Shown here one piece after another: positions 31,865 to 40,067 of a stretch of 64,000 nucleotides of DNA. Every line of letters starts with the position of its first letter. The first letter of the stretch is position 1. This stretch comes from Sinohyriopsis cumingii (Eukaryota; Mollusca; Bivalvia; Unionida; Unionidae): NCBI GenBank assembly GCA_028554795.2, contig CM068830.1, positions 49,734,355-49,798,354 on the forward strand. The letters run 5' to 3'. A program made the position numbers and the translations under genes. The notes below the pieces were generated by a model. It saw only the letters and a list, made by a program, of their open reading frames with translations, was not told the origin of the DNA and did no database searches.

Positions 31865-32782
31865 TTATACTGGAACGCGTCGCCACTGATTGTCTTGACG
31901 TCGTATTAGTTTGAGGACAGGCGTGACACGTCGTGCAGGGGTACGTAACGGACTAAATCGAGCCAGTTCTTGCTTGGACAAATCCAGTAAACTTTGTAAC
32001 ATGTCCGATCTTTCTTGAACTTTCATTTTGGGAGAAGGTACTTTGTGAGCAGCAGCCACTGCCACTAAATTGGAAGGTCCTGCCACTAGGGAAGTTCTTT
32101 TGGGGGTCATCAACGGAGAAATTCTTGGTGTGATCAACGTCTCCAAGTACTCTTCAGTTCTGGGTGTCATTAACGGAGAAGTGGACAAACGTGAAGCTGC
32201 CGGAGACGCAGTCACTGCCGTGGCAGGTCGTGGTTTGCGAGTGTAAGGTTGCGTCCTGGCCGAAGTGCCTCTCTTGCGGCTAGTTTTCTGTGGACTTTTC
32301 TTTTTCTGGGGGCTTCTTTTCTTTTTCCGGGGTGGTGGTGTCTGGTCAGAGGAGGGTCCTGCCACTGGAGAAGTTCTCCTTGGGGACCTGGTCTTTTTCT
32401 TCTTGGGGCTTCGTTGGACTTTTGTCTTGGGTATAACTTTAGGGGCATTAGGATCCCATCTTAAGAGAGAGCGAATGATGACCCCTCCTAGAGTACCGCT
32501 CCCTCCAGGTTTCAAAATGATTTGTTTTATGGTTTGAGTGTCGATGCGGGAATCGGCCAGTTGGACCAAAGCGACATTGTTTCGATCGAAAAAGCGTTTG
32601 GTTTGATGAGGAATCTGAATGATTCCTTGGAGTAATTGACGTGCCGTCACCGTGAACCATCGTAAGACTTCTTTGAGACTAGCTTCTAAGACACGAGCTC
32701 GTGTTTGTGGATCTTTTTCTCGACTGATGCCATACAAGGCACGAATCAATTTGACGGGAAGATGCGACTGAAGGGACGTCAT
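31865..32782 (-). CDS. Polinton basic Pro/Ser-rich protein of unknown function
   Basis: 305 codons with an ATG at 32,782 and TATAAAAA at 32,822-32,830, about 40 bp upstream. Residues 1-110 look folded (LPVKLIRALYGISREKD, VALVQLADSRIDTQTIKQII, GTLGGVIIRSLLRW). Residues 115-215 are low-complexity and very basic (SPKKKKTRSPRR, PPPRKKKRSPQKKK), and three TSPLMTP-like repeats follow. The tail is helical and basic. The composition suits a nucleic-acid-condensing virion protein, but I do not recognise the family. Confidence 0.65.
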   Translation of the reverse strand: MTSLQSHLPVKLIRALYGISREKDPQTRARVLEASLKEVLRWFTVTARQLLQGIIQIPHQTKRFFDRNNVALVQLADSRIDTQTIKQIILKPGGSGTLGGVIIRSLLRWDPNAPKVIPKTKVQRSPKKKKTRSPRRTSPVAGPSSDQTPPPRKKKRSPQKKKSPQKTSRKRGTSARTQPYTRKPRPATAVTASPAASRLSTSPLMTPRTEEYLETLITPRISPLMTPKRTSLVAGPSNLVAVAAAHKVPSPKMKVQERSDMLQSLLDLSKQELARFSPLRTPARRVTPVLKLIRRQDNQWRRVPV

Positions 32783-32821
32783 GTTCGCACTGAGAGTGAG
32801 ACAGACGAAAAAGGGTCTGAG

Positions 32822-32830
32822 GTTTTTATA
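32822..32830 (-). promoter_or_regulatory. TATA box of the 31,865-32,782 gene
   Basis: CTATAAAAACC on the minus strand, about 40 bp before the ATG. Confidence 0.65.
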
Positions 32831-32836
32831 GTTTTT

Positions 32837-33580
32837 TTATGGGGAGTGAAATGAAGTCGAGGACGGAGACGTGTACAGGACAGGCCCTCCGTCTTGGCAC
32901 CAGTGGTGAAACAATTGGGTACGAAATCGCAAATCCTCGGGAGTCGTAGGTTTCAAATCGACGAGAAAATAGGCGTGTGGAGTTTGAGTGGCATCGTCGT
33001 ACGCCTGAGTCAGCCAAGGCGTTCCTAACTGTTTGGCTAAGACTTGCACTTGCGATTTATCTCGAGGGCTTTTAAACAAGACCACGTAATGCGCATTGAG
33101 ACTGATGGTGCGATGAGCTTTACTTTGTTGAAACAAATTTTGGGTGATGTAAACGACACTGGCATTACGGTGATGCCCTTTGCGCGTGAACCACAGTTTA
33201 ATTTCTTCTTCGTCTTCTCCTAACATGCCGTCGAAAATGACCAAATGGGTTAGACGGGAGTCAGAGACGATGTCGTCGTCTTCTTTAGGAATGCCTTCCA
33301 CAAACACGATGGAATCGCCTTGACTTTCTCGCAAGAGGCTGTACGCCAATTGCCACTCTTTGTAACACCACACGATTCGTTGAGGGGGTCGATCGATCAA
33401 ATGATGTTTATGTTCGATCAAACGTTTGACGAATTCGGTTTTGCCTGAACCGCTAGGTCCAGCAATGAGCATGTTAAAGGGATGGCGAAGATACAAAGCC
33501 TCCCAACTGGCACGATCTAAGTGTTCGTCGATGACTTTGACAGTAGAGGAAGAGGGAGCAGAGACAGCAGAGGTAGCCAT
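32837..33580 (-). CDS. Polinton genome-packaging ATPase (FtsK/HerA superfamily)
   Basis: 247 residues from the ATG at 33,580. A longer in-frame extension upstream has an unconventional position beyond the TATA box and is not preferred. Walker A AGPSGSGKT lies at residues 40-48 and Walker B THLVIFDGMLGE near 120. Sensor-like VVYITQNLFQQSK and the LNAHYVVLFKSPRD block are typical of Polinton, virophage and NCLDV A32-like packaging ATPases. Such enzymes drive DNA into preformed capsids. TATATAAA at 33,628-33,636 lies about 50 bp upstream. The frame is intact. Confidence 0.92.
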   Translation of the reverse strand: MATSAVSAPSSSTVKVIDEHLDRASWEALYLRHPFNMLIAGPSGSGKTEFVKRLIEHKHHLIDRPPQRIVWCYKEWQLAYSLLRESQGDSIVFVEGIPKEDDDIVSDSRLTHLVIFDGMLGEDEEEIKLWFTRKGHHRNASVVYITQNLFQQSKAHRTISLNAHYVVLFKSPRDKSQVQVLAKQLGTPWLTQAYDDATQTPHAYFLVDLKPTTPEDLRFRTQLFHHWCQDGGPVLYTSPSSTSFHSP

Positions 33581-33627
33581 GGTGTGAGAAATGTCACTTG
33601 TGACACGAAAAACAAACAAGACAAGAG

Positions 33628-33636
33628 TTTATATAC
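33628..33636 (-). promoter_or_regulatory. TATA box of the packaging ATPase gene
   Basis: GTATATAAAC on the minus strand, about 50 bp before the preferred ATG. It lies just downstream of an AATAAA signal (33,649-33,654) that probably ends the polymerase-side transcript. Confidence 0.65.
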
Positions 33637-33648
33637 TTTTTCAGAACA

Positions 33649-33654
33649 CGTTTA
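33649..33654 (-). terminator. Polyadenylation signal AATAAA
   Basis: AATAAA on the minus strand, downstream of the polymerase gene and the small ORF at 33,801, in a 150-bp stretch without genes (33,655-33,800). Confidence 0.5.
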
Positions 33655-33800
33655 TTGAATGTTTCAAACATGAATACGAAAGACAAAAATGCATAAAAGC
33701 CAAAGGCTTAAGTACAAGAATAAAAGGCACATGATAACCATGAACGTGGAATAAACACAAGTGTCTGTACAACATGTTTTGGGTAAAGTTCTAACCAGTT

Positions 33801-34007
33801 CTATAGTAGGGGTAAGGTCACACAAGTGTCCTCCCGAAAGGGTCTTTCAGGCCTGTCCACGACAGTCCTGTCCTGGGTGACGGGTTCTTCTGGCACCGTC
33901 ACTAACACAGGTTGAAAAGTAACTTTTTTCCTTGAATAACTCTCGTGCATACTGGACCACCTCTTGTGTCCAAGCCTCAAAACCCTGGTCTCGGTGATGT
34001 CCAACAT
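33801..34007 (-). CDS. Short hypothetical ORF downstream of the polymerase
   Basis: The frame is open from about 34,070, but the first ATG is at 34,007, giving 68 residues. No domain or membrane helix is evident; it has a polar start and a Pro/Val-rich tail. The open stretch abuts the polymerase stop (34,075) with little gap. It could be chance. Confidence 0.3.
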   Translation of the reverse strand: MLDITETRVLRLGHKRWSSMHESYSRKKVTFQPVLVTVPEEPVTQDRTVVDRPERPFREDTCVTLPLL

Positions 34008-34074
34008 TTGACTCCTAACCAATCTGGTTTCTTCTTCGTCAACGACATGGTAAGTTACTTCAATGAACAATGAA

Positions 34075-37000
34075 CTATCGATCTTGCCTAGGGTTCCTTT
34101 TCATATACAGACCAATACCGACGTGACCGTACGGTAAGGTGAAGTGATTGGGAAGTCGCACTCGCTTCTGGTATACAATTTGATAGACTTTTTCCAAGGG
34201 TCGACTGACGATGTGGTGAGTGGGTAAACGTACAATCTTGTTCGGTTGATAGGTGGTCACTTTAAAGTTTCCATCCTCTCCCGATTGCAAGGCTTCTTTC
34301 AATACCCCAAAGTTGACCACTCGACTGGTACGATGATTCAGAGTCAGTCCTTTCACTTTGCACGTCGTGTGCACTTCTCCTTGTTTGTCCCGGTATTCGT
34401 AGCCGTAATTTTTGGGACCACCACTGACGAAACTTAGAATCTTGTCGTCGGGATGCTCGTCTGTCCAGGCTCCTAAACGGTCTCCTTCGATGTCAGGGTG
34501 CTGTTGAATCGGGTGATGGATGTAAATGCAACTGTCCGTGTCAAAGTACAGGACGCGTTCTTCTAACAGTTCTAAAGCTTCGTACAATTTTAAGCGAGCA
34601 TGAGCTGTCACGTAAGCCGCAATGATGACATTTCCAAAAGGGTCGTCTTGTACAAAGTCCAGATCTTCTTCGTAATTGACCAAGATCAAATCCTCTCGAA
34701 CGAGGTCCACGTGTTTCATGTATTTGGTTTTGTCGTGAATCATCTGGAAGTAGCGGGAAGGTTCTGTCAAATATTCCGTCTTGGGTAAACACGGTCGTTG
34801 TGCCATTTTACCCCACAAGCAATTTAACATCACTTTGGCAAACGATCGCCTGCCTTCGTTTTTTTCGATGTGGTCTAAAGAGATGCCTTCTTGTGCGTAG
34901 TATTTCTCTTTGAATTGTATTTGGTCTTCGGGAGTGTGACACCAGGAAGGATAGCCGCTGGCTTCTTGTTTCAGTTTCAAAAAGGCATCCACGTAATCGG
35001 CGAAAATGCCTTTCTGAGTAGGGTCACCCTTGTGGTACTGTTGTGTCTTGGGAAAGTGGCAAATTTCGTACACTTCTAACAGTTGGTATCCCATGTCCAG
35101 AGCTTTGAACAATTCCACGCTGACCCAGGTTCCCGTCAAGGCACGTTCTTCCTGGCTGTGATGGCAAGGTTGGTCCTGGTTGCACGTTTCGGCACAAGTA
35201 CGGCACAAGGGAAACATCAGTTTGCCTTGACAATGGTGAGGTAAGACGGGATGGTATAGGTTCGTGGGAGGCAAAACTTTACACTTGATCAAGCCTTCGT
35301 ATTGTCGAATGTTTTTCAGGTCGATGTGTTCCGTGAACAATTGCCGGTGCACTACAGGAAAGCGACAATATTTGCACACGTAGGGATACAGCGAACACAC
35401 GTCCAAGTATTTGATTTCTTCTCCTTTCTCTTCGTCGGCTTGGTACAGCAAACAGGTGGCATTGGTCCTTCCTCCGTACAAACTATCCCTCGGGTTCAGC
35501 GGGTCCATGAACTGGTAACTTTCCACGAGGCGTTTAAACTCGGGATCGGTTTTCAAACGGTGATCGTACTCGTGTTCCCACATTTCCACCACTTGGTATC
35601 CTTGCTGTTCTAACTTTAGGCGTCGCTGACAAGTGTCCTGGTACAAGTCTTCCATGGTTCGTTGCAAAAACTGATTTTTAGTGTCACGGTCAGGGTAACA
35701 GACGGGACATCCGTGAAATAAGCAACCGTTAAACTCGTACACGATCTTGGGGTTTTCTAAGTCCCAGCCATCTACCGAATACGTTCCGATGGTCTTTTCG
35801 CCTCCTCCGTTGCGGGCATGCTGAATCCATTTGTCTTCCTTGTCGCACAAGTAATGTAACCAACGTAGGGCTTTGACCGAGTATTGACGCTTGACATAGT
35901 GGGTCGTTTGAGGACTGATGACAGCCACGGTGTTTTCAGGCATGAATCGTTGGCGGTACACTAAGGAACACGCTTTGGCAATGGTGCAAGCTTCTTTCAA
36001 AGGATCGACCCCTCCGTGTTCCATGAACAGTTCTCGAAATTTTCCACAGCAACGTCGTAAAATGTCCACGTCGGAACGACAATACTTTAACATTTCTTCC
36101 TGAAAGTCGAAGGGGTCAGAGGCATGAGCCTGGTACCAAGCGTAGAAATCTTCTCGTTGTTCGGTACGCATGTTGTCGGGGTCGTAATAGTGAGCCTCAG
36201 GTAAATGGGGTAGAACGGCATGTTGATTGGCTTCCGTATTGAAAAAGTGTGGAAAGTACCCTTTAGCCATTTCTGTCATTCCAAACGTTTTAGGCATTCG
36301 ACTCAAAGGCATGGCCAAGTAACTCATCGAATCTTTAAACTGCACTTGTCCCACTTGCATGAAAATGATTTTGGCTCCGTTCAAAGTGACTTTAGGACGC
36401 TCGGTGCCTTGTTCCGCATAGTACCTCAAAAGAAACTGTCCATCGTATCCGGAGAAATTGTGAGCCATCACCGTGGCATGACGATGACAATCTCCGTAAC
36501 GTTCGATGTCCTCTTGGCTCCACGTCTTGTCGATGGGGTCTATGACCCATTGGGCAAAATCGGCTAACGTGTTTGGTCCCCGAAAGATTTTTTCACGTCC
36601 TCCAGGAATCTTGCTGCAGTGAGGGCAATGACTGAAGATAGGCTCTTGAATGCACTTCTCGCACGCTCGATGAGCCACGCAGAAATTAGGGATGTGAATG
36701 CCAGTCTCTTGCATGCATTCGAAATCGAAAAAGATGAAATTGCCTTTCTTCTTGTGACCGTCCTCTTTCTCTGGTAGGGGTTGGTATTTTTGCACGTAAC
36801 ATTCGTGTTCCAAGTCCACGATGTGGTGACAAATGTGACATTTTTTCTTTCCTCGACGTACGTGTGCCTTGGCATTGTTGGTAAGTATGCCTTGTCCACA
36901 CGTAGGGCACAATCTCAGGAGTTGACAAGCACATTTCTTCTGTGAGCCTTGTGTTTTCAAATGTTGCTGGTAACAGGCAGGGCTGACAAACGTGCGCAGA

Positions 37001-37248
37001 CAAGTCGAACAAGGTACTGGTTCTTCGCTCAGACAGGGTGGAGAGGCCAAACATCCTGGGCATTTCAATCCACAATGCTTGTGTTGCTCTCGATTGTTAT
37101 AACCATAATCACATTTCTCACAATAATAACTGTATCCCAGGAATCCGGTGATACTGGTAATGGTATCGAAATGGTCATCGTGATAATAAAGGTGAATGTA
37201 TTTTCCGTCCTTAAAATCCTGGCCTCGAAACAACAGAGACCCGCGCAT
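34075..37248 (-). CDS. Protein-primed DNA polymerase B (Polinton)
   Basis: 1,057 residues from the first ATG (37,248). The N-terminal 160 residues are rich in CxxC pairs, starting YYCEKCDYGYNNR. Exonuclease motifs are FFDFECM (D175, E177), AHNFSGYDGQF (N264, D269) and YCRSDVDIL (D393, D395). Then come YEFNGCLFHGC, motif A YLDVCSLYP (D616), motif B KVMLNCLWGK and motif C YFDTDS (D903, D905). All catalytic residues are present, so proofreading and synthesis look intact. In this family the polymerase is normally fused to the domain encoded here by the next ORF upstream (37,284-38,123), which ends 14 nt before this open frame begins. One frame change separates them. Confidence 0.95.
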   Translation of the reverse strand: MRGSLLFRGQDFKDGKYIHLYYHDDHFDTITSITGFLGYSYYCEKCDYGYNNREQHKHCGLKCPGCLASPPCLSEEPVPCSTCLRTFVSPACYQQHLKTQGSQKKCACQLLRLCPTCGQGILTNNAKAHVRRGKKKCHICHHIVDLEHECYVQKYQPLPEKEDGHKKKGNFIFFDFECMQETGIHIPNFCVAHRACEKCIQEPIFSHCPHCSKIPGGREKIFRGPNTLADFAQWVIDPIDKTWSQEDIERYGDCHRHATVMAHNFSGYDGQFLLRYYAEQGTERPKVTLNGAKIIFMQVGQVQFKDSMSYLAMPLSRMPKTFGMTEMAKGYFPHFFNTEANQHAVLPHLPEAHYYDPDNMRTEQREDFYAWYQAHASDPFDFQEEMLKYCRSDVDILRRCCGKFRELFMEHGGVDPLKEACTIAKACSLVYRQRFMPENTVAVISPQTTHYVKRQYSVKALRWLHYLCDKEDKWIQHARNGGGEKTIGTYSVDGWDLENPKIVYEFNGCLFHGCPVCYPDRDTKNQFLQRTMEDLYQDTCQRRLKLEQQGYQVVEMWEHEYDHRLKTDPEFKRLVESYQFMDPLNPRDSLYGGRTNATCLLYQADEEKGEEIKYLDVCSLYPYVCKYCRFPVVHRQLFTEHIDLKNIRQYEGLIKCKVLPPTNLYHPVLPHHCQGKLMFPLCRTCAETCNQDQPCHHSQEERALTGTWVSVELFKALDMGYQLLEVYEICHFPKTQQYHKGDPTQKGIFADYVDAFLKLKQEASGYPSWCHTPEDQIQFKEKYYAQEGISLDHIEKNEGRRSFAKVMLNCLWGKMAQRPCLPKTEYLTEPSRYFQMIHDKTKYMKHVDLVREDLILVNYEEDLDFVQDDPFGNVIIAAYVTAHARLKLYEALELLEERVLYFDTDSCIYIHHPIQQHPDIEGDRLGAWTDEHPDDKILSFVSGGPKNYGYEYRDKQGEVHTTCKVKGLTLNHRTSRVVNFGVLKEALQSGEDGNFKVTTYQPNKIVRLPTHHIVSRPLEKVYQIVYQKRVRLPNHFTLPYGHVGIGLYMKRNPRQDR

Positions 37249-37283
37249 TTCTTGAGGGTGCACTTTCAAGGTGTAGCGTGGAG

Positions 37284-38123
37284 CTAGGGCATCTTAGGAA
37301 TGCCACAGGGTGTGTCTTTGGACAGGCCAGCTTGTTGCAACAGGAATTCTGCTTCGTTTCGTTGTTTGGCTCGATCGGATCGTTGAATAGTTTTCCAGGT
37401 TCTTTTCCATTCTACCGTGTCGTTCTTGTTGGCATAGGTTCGTCCCACCACGATGGCACGGGCTATACACATCTGGTCTTGAGGGTTGTGAATTCGGACG
37501 AGACTTGTTTTGGTGTTGCGAAGGTTGTCCACCAATAACATCTTTTTGCGTCCTGTCCCTTGAGGAAGAGAGACGTGGACCATTTTCAGTGTGGCTTTAC
37601 CATCGGTGATGTCAAACTGGTCATTAGATTGTTGTACGTGTTGAATCTTGTCCATGATTTTGGAAGGGGTTAGTTCTGCGGGTCTGCTAAACTCGATCCA
37701 AACAGGGGATTTCAAACCGTCGTGATCTATGGATAGTGTCAAGCGATCGTCTTCTTTGGGTTGACATTGTTGATTGAGTGCGGTGAGCAAAGAATCCCAC
37801 ATCTCGGTGATAAACCCTTCTGCTTTCTGCAAGGGTACGTCGGCCTTGAAATCTTTAAACTTCACCGTGTAGGTGTAAGCCGTGGTTCTAAATTTTCTAG
37901 AGGAGCGCTTTTCCGTCTCTCGAATGGAATAGTACTTTTCAGGGTTGACTAAGGGTGGTGAACTTGGTTTAGAGGGTTCGGATTCTGGTTCACTCATGTC
38001 CTCTTCAAAATCACTGGCATGAATTTGTGCCAAGATTTCAGCCCTGGTACGAGGCGATAGATTACGTTTCTGCCTCTTACTTTCTTCTTCTTCTTTCTTC
38101 TCGAATGAATAGGATCGTTTCAT
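37284..38123 (-). CDS. N-terminal domain of the Polinton polymerase, as a separate ORF
   Basis: 279 codons with ATG at 38,123 and TATAAAT at 38,171-38,178. A charged, disordered start is followed by a conserved domain (YTVKFKDFKADVPLQKA, VRIHNPQDQMCIARAIVV, FLLQQAGLSKDTPCGIP). These blocks are known to me as the N-terminal region of Polinton PolB proteins, upstream of the zinc-rich and exonuclease parts, where the priming or terminal-protein function is suspected. Here it stops with TAG just before the polymerase frame. A frameshift or a real gene split are both possible. Confidence 0.75.
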   Translation of the reverse strand: MKRSYSFEKKEEEESKRQKRNLSPRTRAEILAQIHASDFEEDMSEPESEPSKPSSPPLVNPEKYYSIRETEKRSSRKFRTTAYTYTVKFKDFKADVPLQKAEGFITEMWDSLLTALNQQCQPKEDDRLTLSIDHDGLKSPVWIEFSRPAELTPSKIMDKIQHVQQSNDQFDITDGKATLKMVHVSLPQGTGRKKMLLVDNLRNTKTSLVRIHNPQDQMCIARAIVVGRTYANKNDTVEWKRTWKTIQRSDRAKQRNEAEFLLQQAGLSKDTPCGIPKMP

Positions 38124-38256
38124 CTTGAGTGCAAAACGTCAAATGACTCAAGTTCAAACACCATAGACTAATTTATAGTCATGGCAAACCAGCATATATA
38201 AAAAGGGTGTGTCTTGTCCTTTCACTATTCATTTCACTCTCAAACCGAGGAGAACG
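38124..38256. promoter_or_regulatory. Divergent promoter between polymerase-domain ORF and CCHC gene
   Basis: Two TATA boxes face apart within 25 bp: TATAAAT on the minus strand (38,171-38,178) and TATATAAAAA on the plus strand (38,195-38,204). Each lies 50-60 bp from its ATG (38,123 and 38,257). Confidence 0.7.
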
Positions 38257-38747
38257 ATGGAAGAGACTAACCAAATCGAACGTTTCGTCAGAGCTTTGCG
38301 AGGAGTCATTAGAAAATTCTCTTCAGACCAGCCGACAGACTACTCTCCTTCCTTTCGAGATAAGAGTCAGGATACTTGCTATATCTGTCAGAAGAAAGGG
38401 CATTGGTCTTCAGAGTGTCCAGACCGTCGAAAAAGAAAAAAACAGGGGCTAAAAGAGACAAAAGTCAAGATGCCTGTTATTATTGTAAAGAAAAAGGACA
38501 TTGGTCTCCAGATTGCCCAAAAAAGAAACAAGAGGAGTCAGAAGAAAAGAAGGATTCTTCAGAAGAAGAGAGGGATTCTTCGGAAGAAGAGAGGGATTCT
38601 TCGAAAGAAGAGAGGGATTCTTCAGAGGAAGAAGAGGAAGAAAGAAGACAATTCTATTTAAAAGAAGCAAAGAAACAGGAGAAGAAAAGAAGAAGGGAAG
38701 AAAATGAGGAAAAAACGGTGAAGAAATTCAAAAAACAGAGAGACTAA
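38257..38747 (+). CDS. CCHC zinc-knuckle protein with probable -1 frameshift
   Basis: The ATG at 38,257 (MEETNQIERFVRALRG) lies 53 bp past a TATA box. The first knuckle, CYICQKKGHWSSEC, is of the C-x2-C-x4-H-x4-C type. A second knuckle, CYYCKEKGHWSPDC, and an acidic EEERDSSEEE tail ending at 38,747 are in the -1 frame. The frames overlap at AAAAAAAC (38,436-38,443), where the zero-frame codons form an A-AAA-AAA slippery heptamer. Without shifting, the frame continues to 38,661 as a basic, low-complexity tail. The knuckles suggest nucleic-acid binding. Programmed shifting, an indel or an assembly error are the alternatives. A decayed relative lies at 56,130-56,560. Confidence 0.65.
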
Positions 38748-38997
38748 ACAAGGAGAAAGAAGAAGTCAATGAACTTTTAATTAAAGTGTTCTGTGGTGAA
38801 TTGTGAATTGGATTGTAAAAAATGGATAAAAGAATACATGAATGATATAAGGTAAGTGTCTTTGAGTTTTGATTTTAAAATAAGAAGTTACACTCACGCA
38901 CTCATACACAGACACGTACTATAAGGGTAAAATGGGTGGGGTTTATTTTTGAGTTATTGGTAAATTGAAATTGTATTTCTTTTCGAGAAATGTGGGT
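38748..38997. other. Non-coding gap in the Polinton
   Basis: AT-rich spacer between two convergent genes. It holds ATTAAA-like signals for the CCHC gene near 38,778 and the purine element of the next hairpin (38,978-38,990). Confidence 0.5.
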
Positions 38998-39013
38998 GGC
39001 CCTGAAAAGGGCC
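38998..39013 (-). terminator. Histone-type 3' stem-loop of small gene 4
   Basis: On the minus strand GGCCCTTTTCAGGGCC is followed by ACCCA and, 9 nt later, CTCGAAAAGAAATA. The stop of the gene at 39,039 is 25 nt upstream. It is the most histone-like of the five because flank, stem, loop, ACCCA and purine element all agree. Confidence 0.82.
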
Positions 39014-39038
39014 TTTTTATTTTGGTGTAGGGGTGAGT

Positions 39039-39599
39039 TTAACCAATCAACTTTAACTGCCTTAAGCCTTTGCCACGGCCAAGGCCTACTTCTGATGATT
39101 GGATTGAAATCACTAAGGGTGGTACGACAGGCTTAGTCACAGGGTTGGCGTGTTTAGCTCGGGAAGGTCGTATTCTCTTCGGTCGTGATAAAGAAGTCTG
39201 ATACATTTGTTTCAGACTTCTTAACTCCGCTAAAATGTCCAACAGTACTGTAGCCGTTTGATTTTCACCCTCTTGTTTCTTTGCTGCTACTTCTTCTTGC
39301 TGTTGTTGCTGTTGTTTTTTTCTTACCTCTTCTTGTTGCTGTTGCTGTTGCTGTAGGAGAAAAGCTTGTTCCGCTTCCTTTTGTCGTTGCATAAATTTCT
39401 CCAATTCTTCTTTCTGTCTCTGTCTAAAATTCTCCACTTGCGGTAATGAAGAAGGTAACGAAGGTTCCGGAACAAATTCTTGCGAGGTAAGAAAATCCAC
39501 AAAATCCCAATGTACCTCTTCTGAAAGTAAGTCCGGGTTCCCTTGGGCAGTCTCCCCTGCTGGTGCACCCCAATGGATCGTTTTCTGAGTTTCCGTCAT
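39039..39599 (-). CDS. Polinton glutamine-rich coiled-coil protein (small gene 4)
   Basis: 186 codons, ATG at 39,599, TATA (CTATATAG) at 39,647-39,654. An acidic N-terminus (LLSEEVHWDFVDFL) is followed by a coiled coil with EELEKFMQRQKEAEQAF and two glutamine runs at residues 80-105, then an LLDILAELRSLKQMY helix and a basic tail (RPKRIRPSRAKH). It resembles small genes 1-3 in general design and in its hairpin but lacks their shared promoter block. The function is unknown. Confidence 0.72.
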   Translation of the reverse strand: MTETQKTIHWGAPAGETAQGNPDLLSEEVHWDFVDFLTSQEFVPEPSLPSSLPQVENFRQRQKEELEKFMQRQKEAEQAFLLQQQQQQQEEVRKKQQQQQQEEVAAKKQEGENQTATVLLDILAELRSLKQMYQTSLSRPKRIRPSRAKHANPVTKPVVPPLVISIQSSEVGLGRGKGLRQLKLIG

Positions 39600-39646
39600 G
39601 TTGAATCACTGTCGCATAGATTGACTGAACACAAGCGCTAGCGAAT

Positions 39647-39774
39647 CTATATAGACCAACTGACGTCACAGACTACTCTCTTCGGATTGGATGCGGGCTG
39701 ACTGAATTTTGTAACGCGTGTTTGGATTGGTGAATGAACTCAATCCGTTTCAATCCTGCCTCTACCTATAAATA
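39647..39774. promoter_or_regulatory. Divergent histone-like promoter region
   Basis: Faces small gene 4 (-) and the small basic gene (+). It contains TATA boxes CTATATAG (39,647-39,654, minus) and TATAAATA (39,767-39,774, plus), a perfect CRE palindrome TGACGTCA (39,661-39,668) and two ATTGG/CCAAT boxes (near 39,687 and 39,725). Divergent pairs with CCAAT boxes and hairpin 3' ends are the layout of metazoan H2A-H2B genes. Confidence 0.65.
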
Positions 39775-39818
39775 AGCGCAGTTCAGTGCACTGATTCACT
39801 TGTTCTCGTCGCTTCAAG

Positions 39819-40052
39819 ATGTTGACCGATGTGCAATCTTCTACGCTTGTGTCTTCCATGATGTTCCGGACGGACATACCCATGTATGTCCGATCCAAGT
39901 GGACCGTTGTCCAGAGGACAAACACCAGCCTGTGGATACGTAGGATCTACGTAGAAAGACAAGGATGCCTGAAAAGAGTGCTGATTTACGGACCAACAGT
40001 GAGACGTAGCCTAAGGACAAGAAGAAGACCAATGCGGTACCATTTATGTTAA
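39819..40052 (+). CDS. Small basic Polinton protein ending in the right terminal repeat
   Basis: 77 codons from an ATG 45 bp past TATAAATA. The product is basic, with clusters RRIYVERQGCLKR and RRSLRTRRRP near the end and few acidic residues. No known domain is visible and it is not a histone. Its stop is 24 nt before the histone-type hairpin in the right terminal repeat, the same spacing as the other hairpin genes. An antisense open frame (39,841-40,098) overlaps it but has no promoter. Confidence 0.6.
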   Translation: MLTDVQSSTLVSSMMFRTDIPMYVRSKWTVVQRTNTSLWIRRIYVERQGCLKRVLIYGPTVRRSLRTRRRPMRYHLC

Positions 40053-40067
40053 TGAATACATTAACAT

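Noticed and set aside
33581..33619. Longer start of the packaging ATPase
   Set aside because: The extension lies too close to the TATA box (33,628) to be within the mRNA. The ATG at 33,580 fits better.
38209..38256. Upstream extension of the CCHC protein
   Set aside because: It begins with a non-ATG codon only 5-15 bp after the TATA box, where transcription has not yet started. The ATG at 38,257 is preferred.
38257..38747. Retroviral Gag for the zinc-knuckle gene
   Set aside because: No capsid domain, protease or reverse transcriptase is nearby, and the gene lies inside a Polinton with a related copy in another Polinton remnant.
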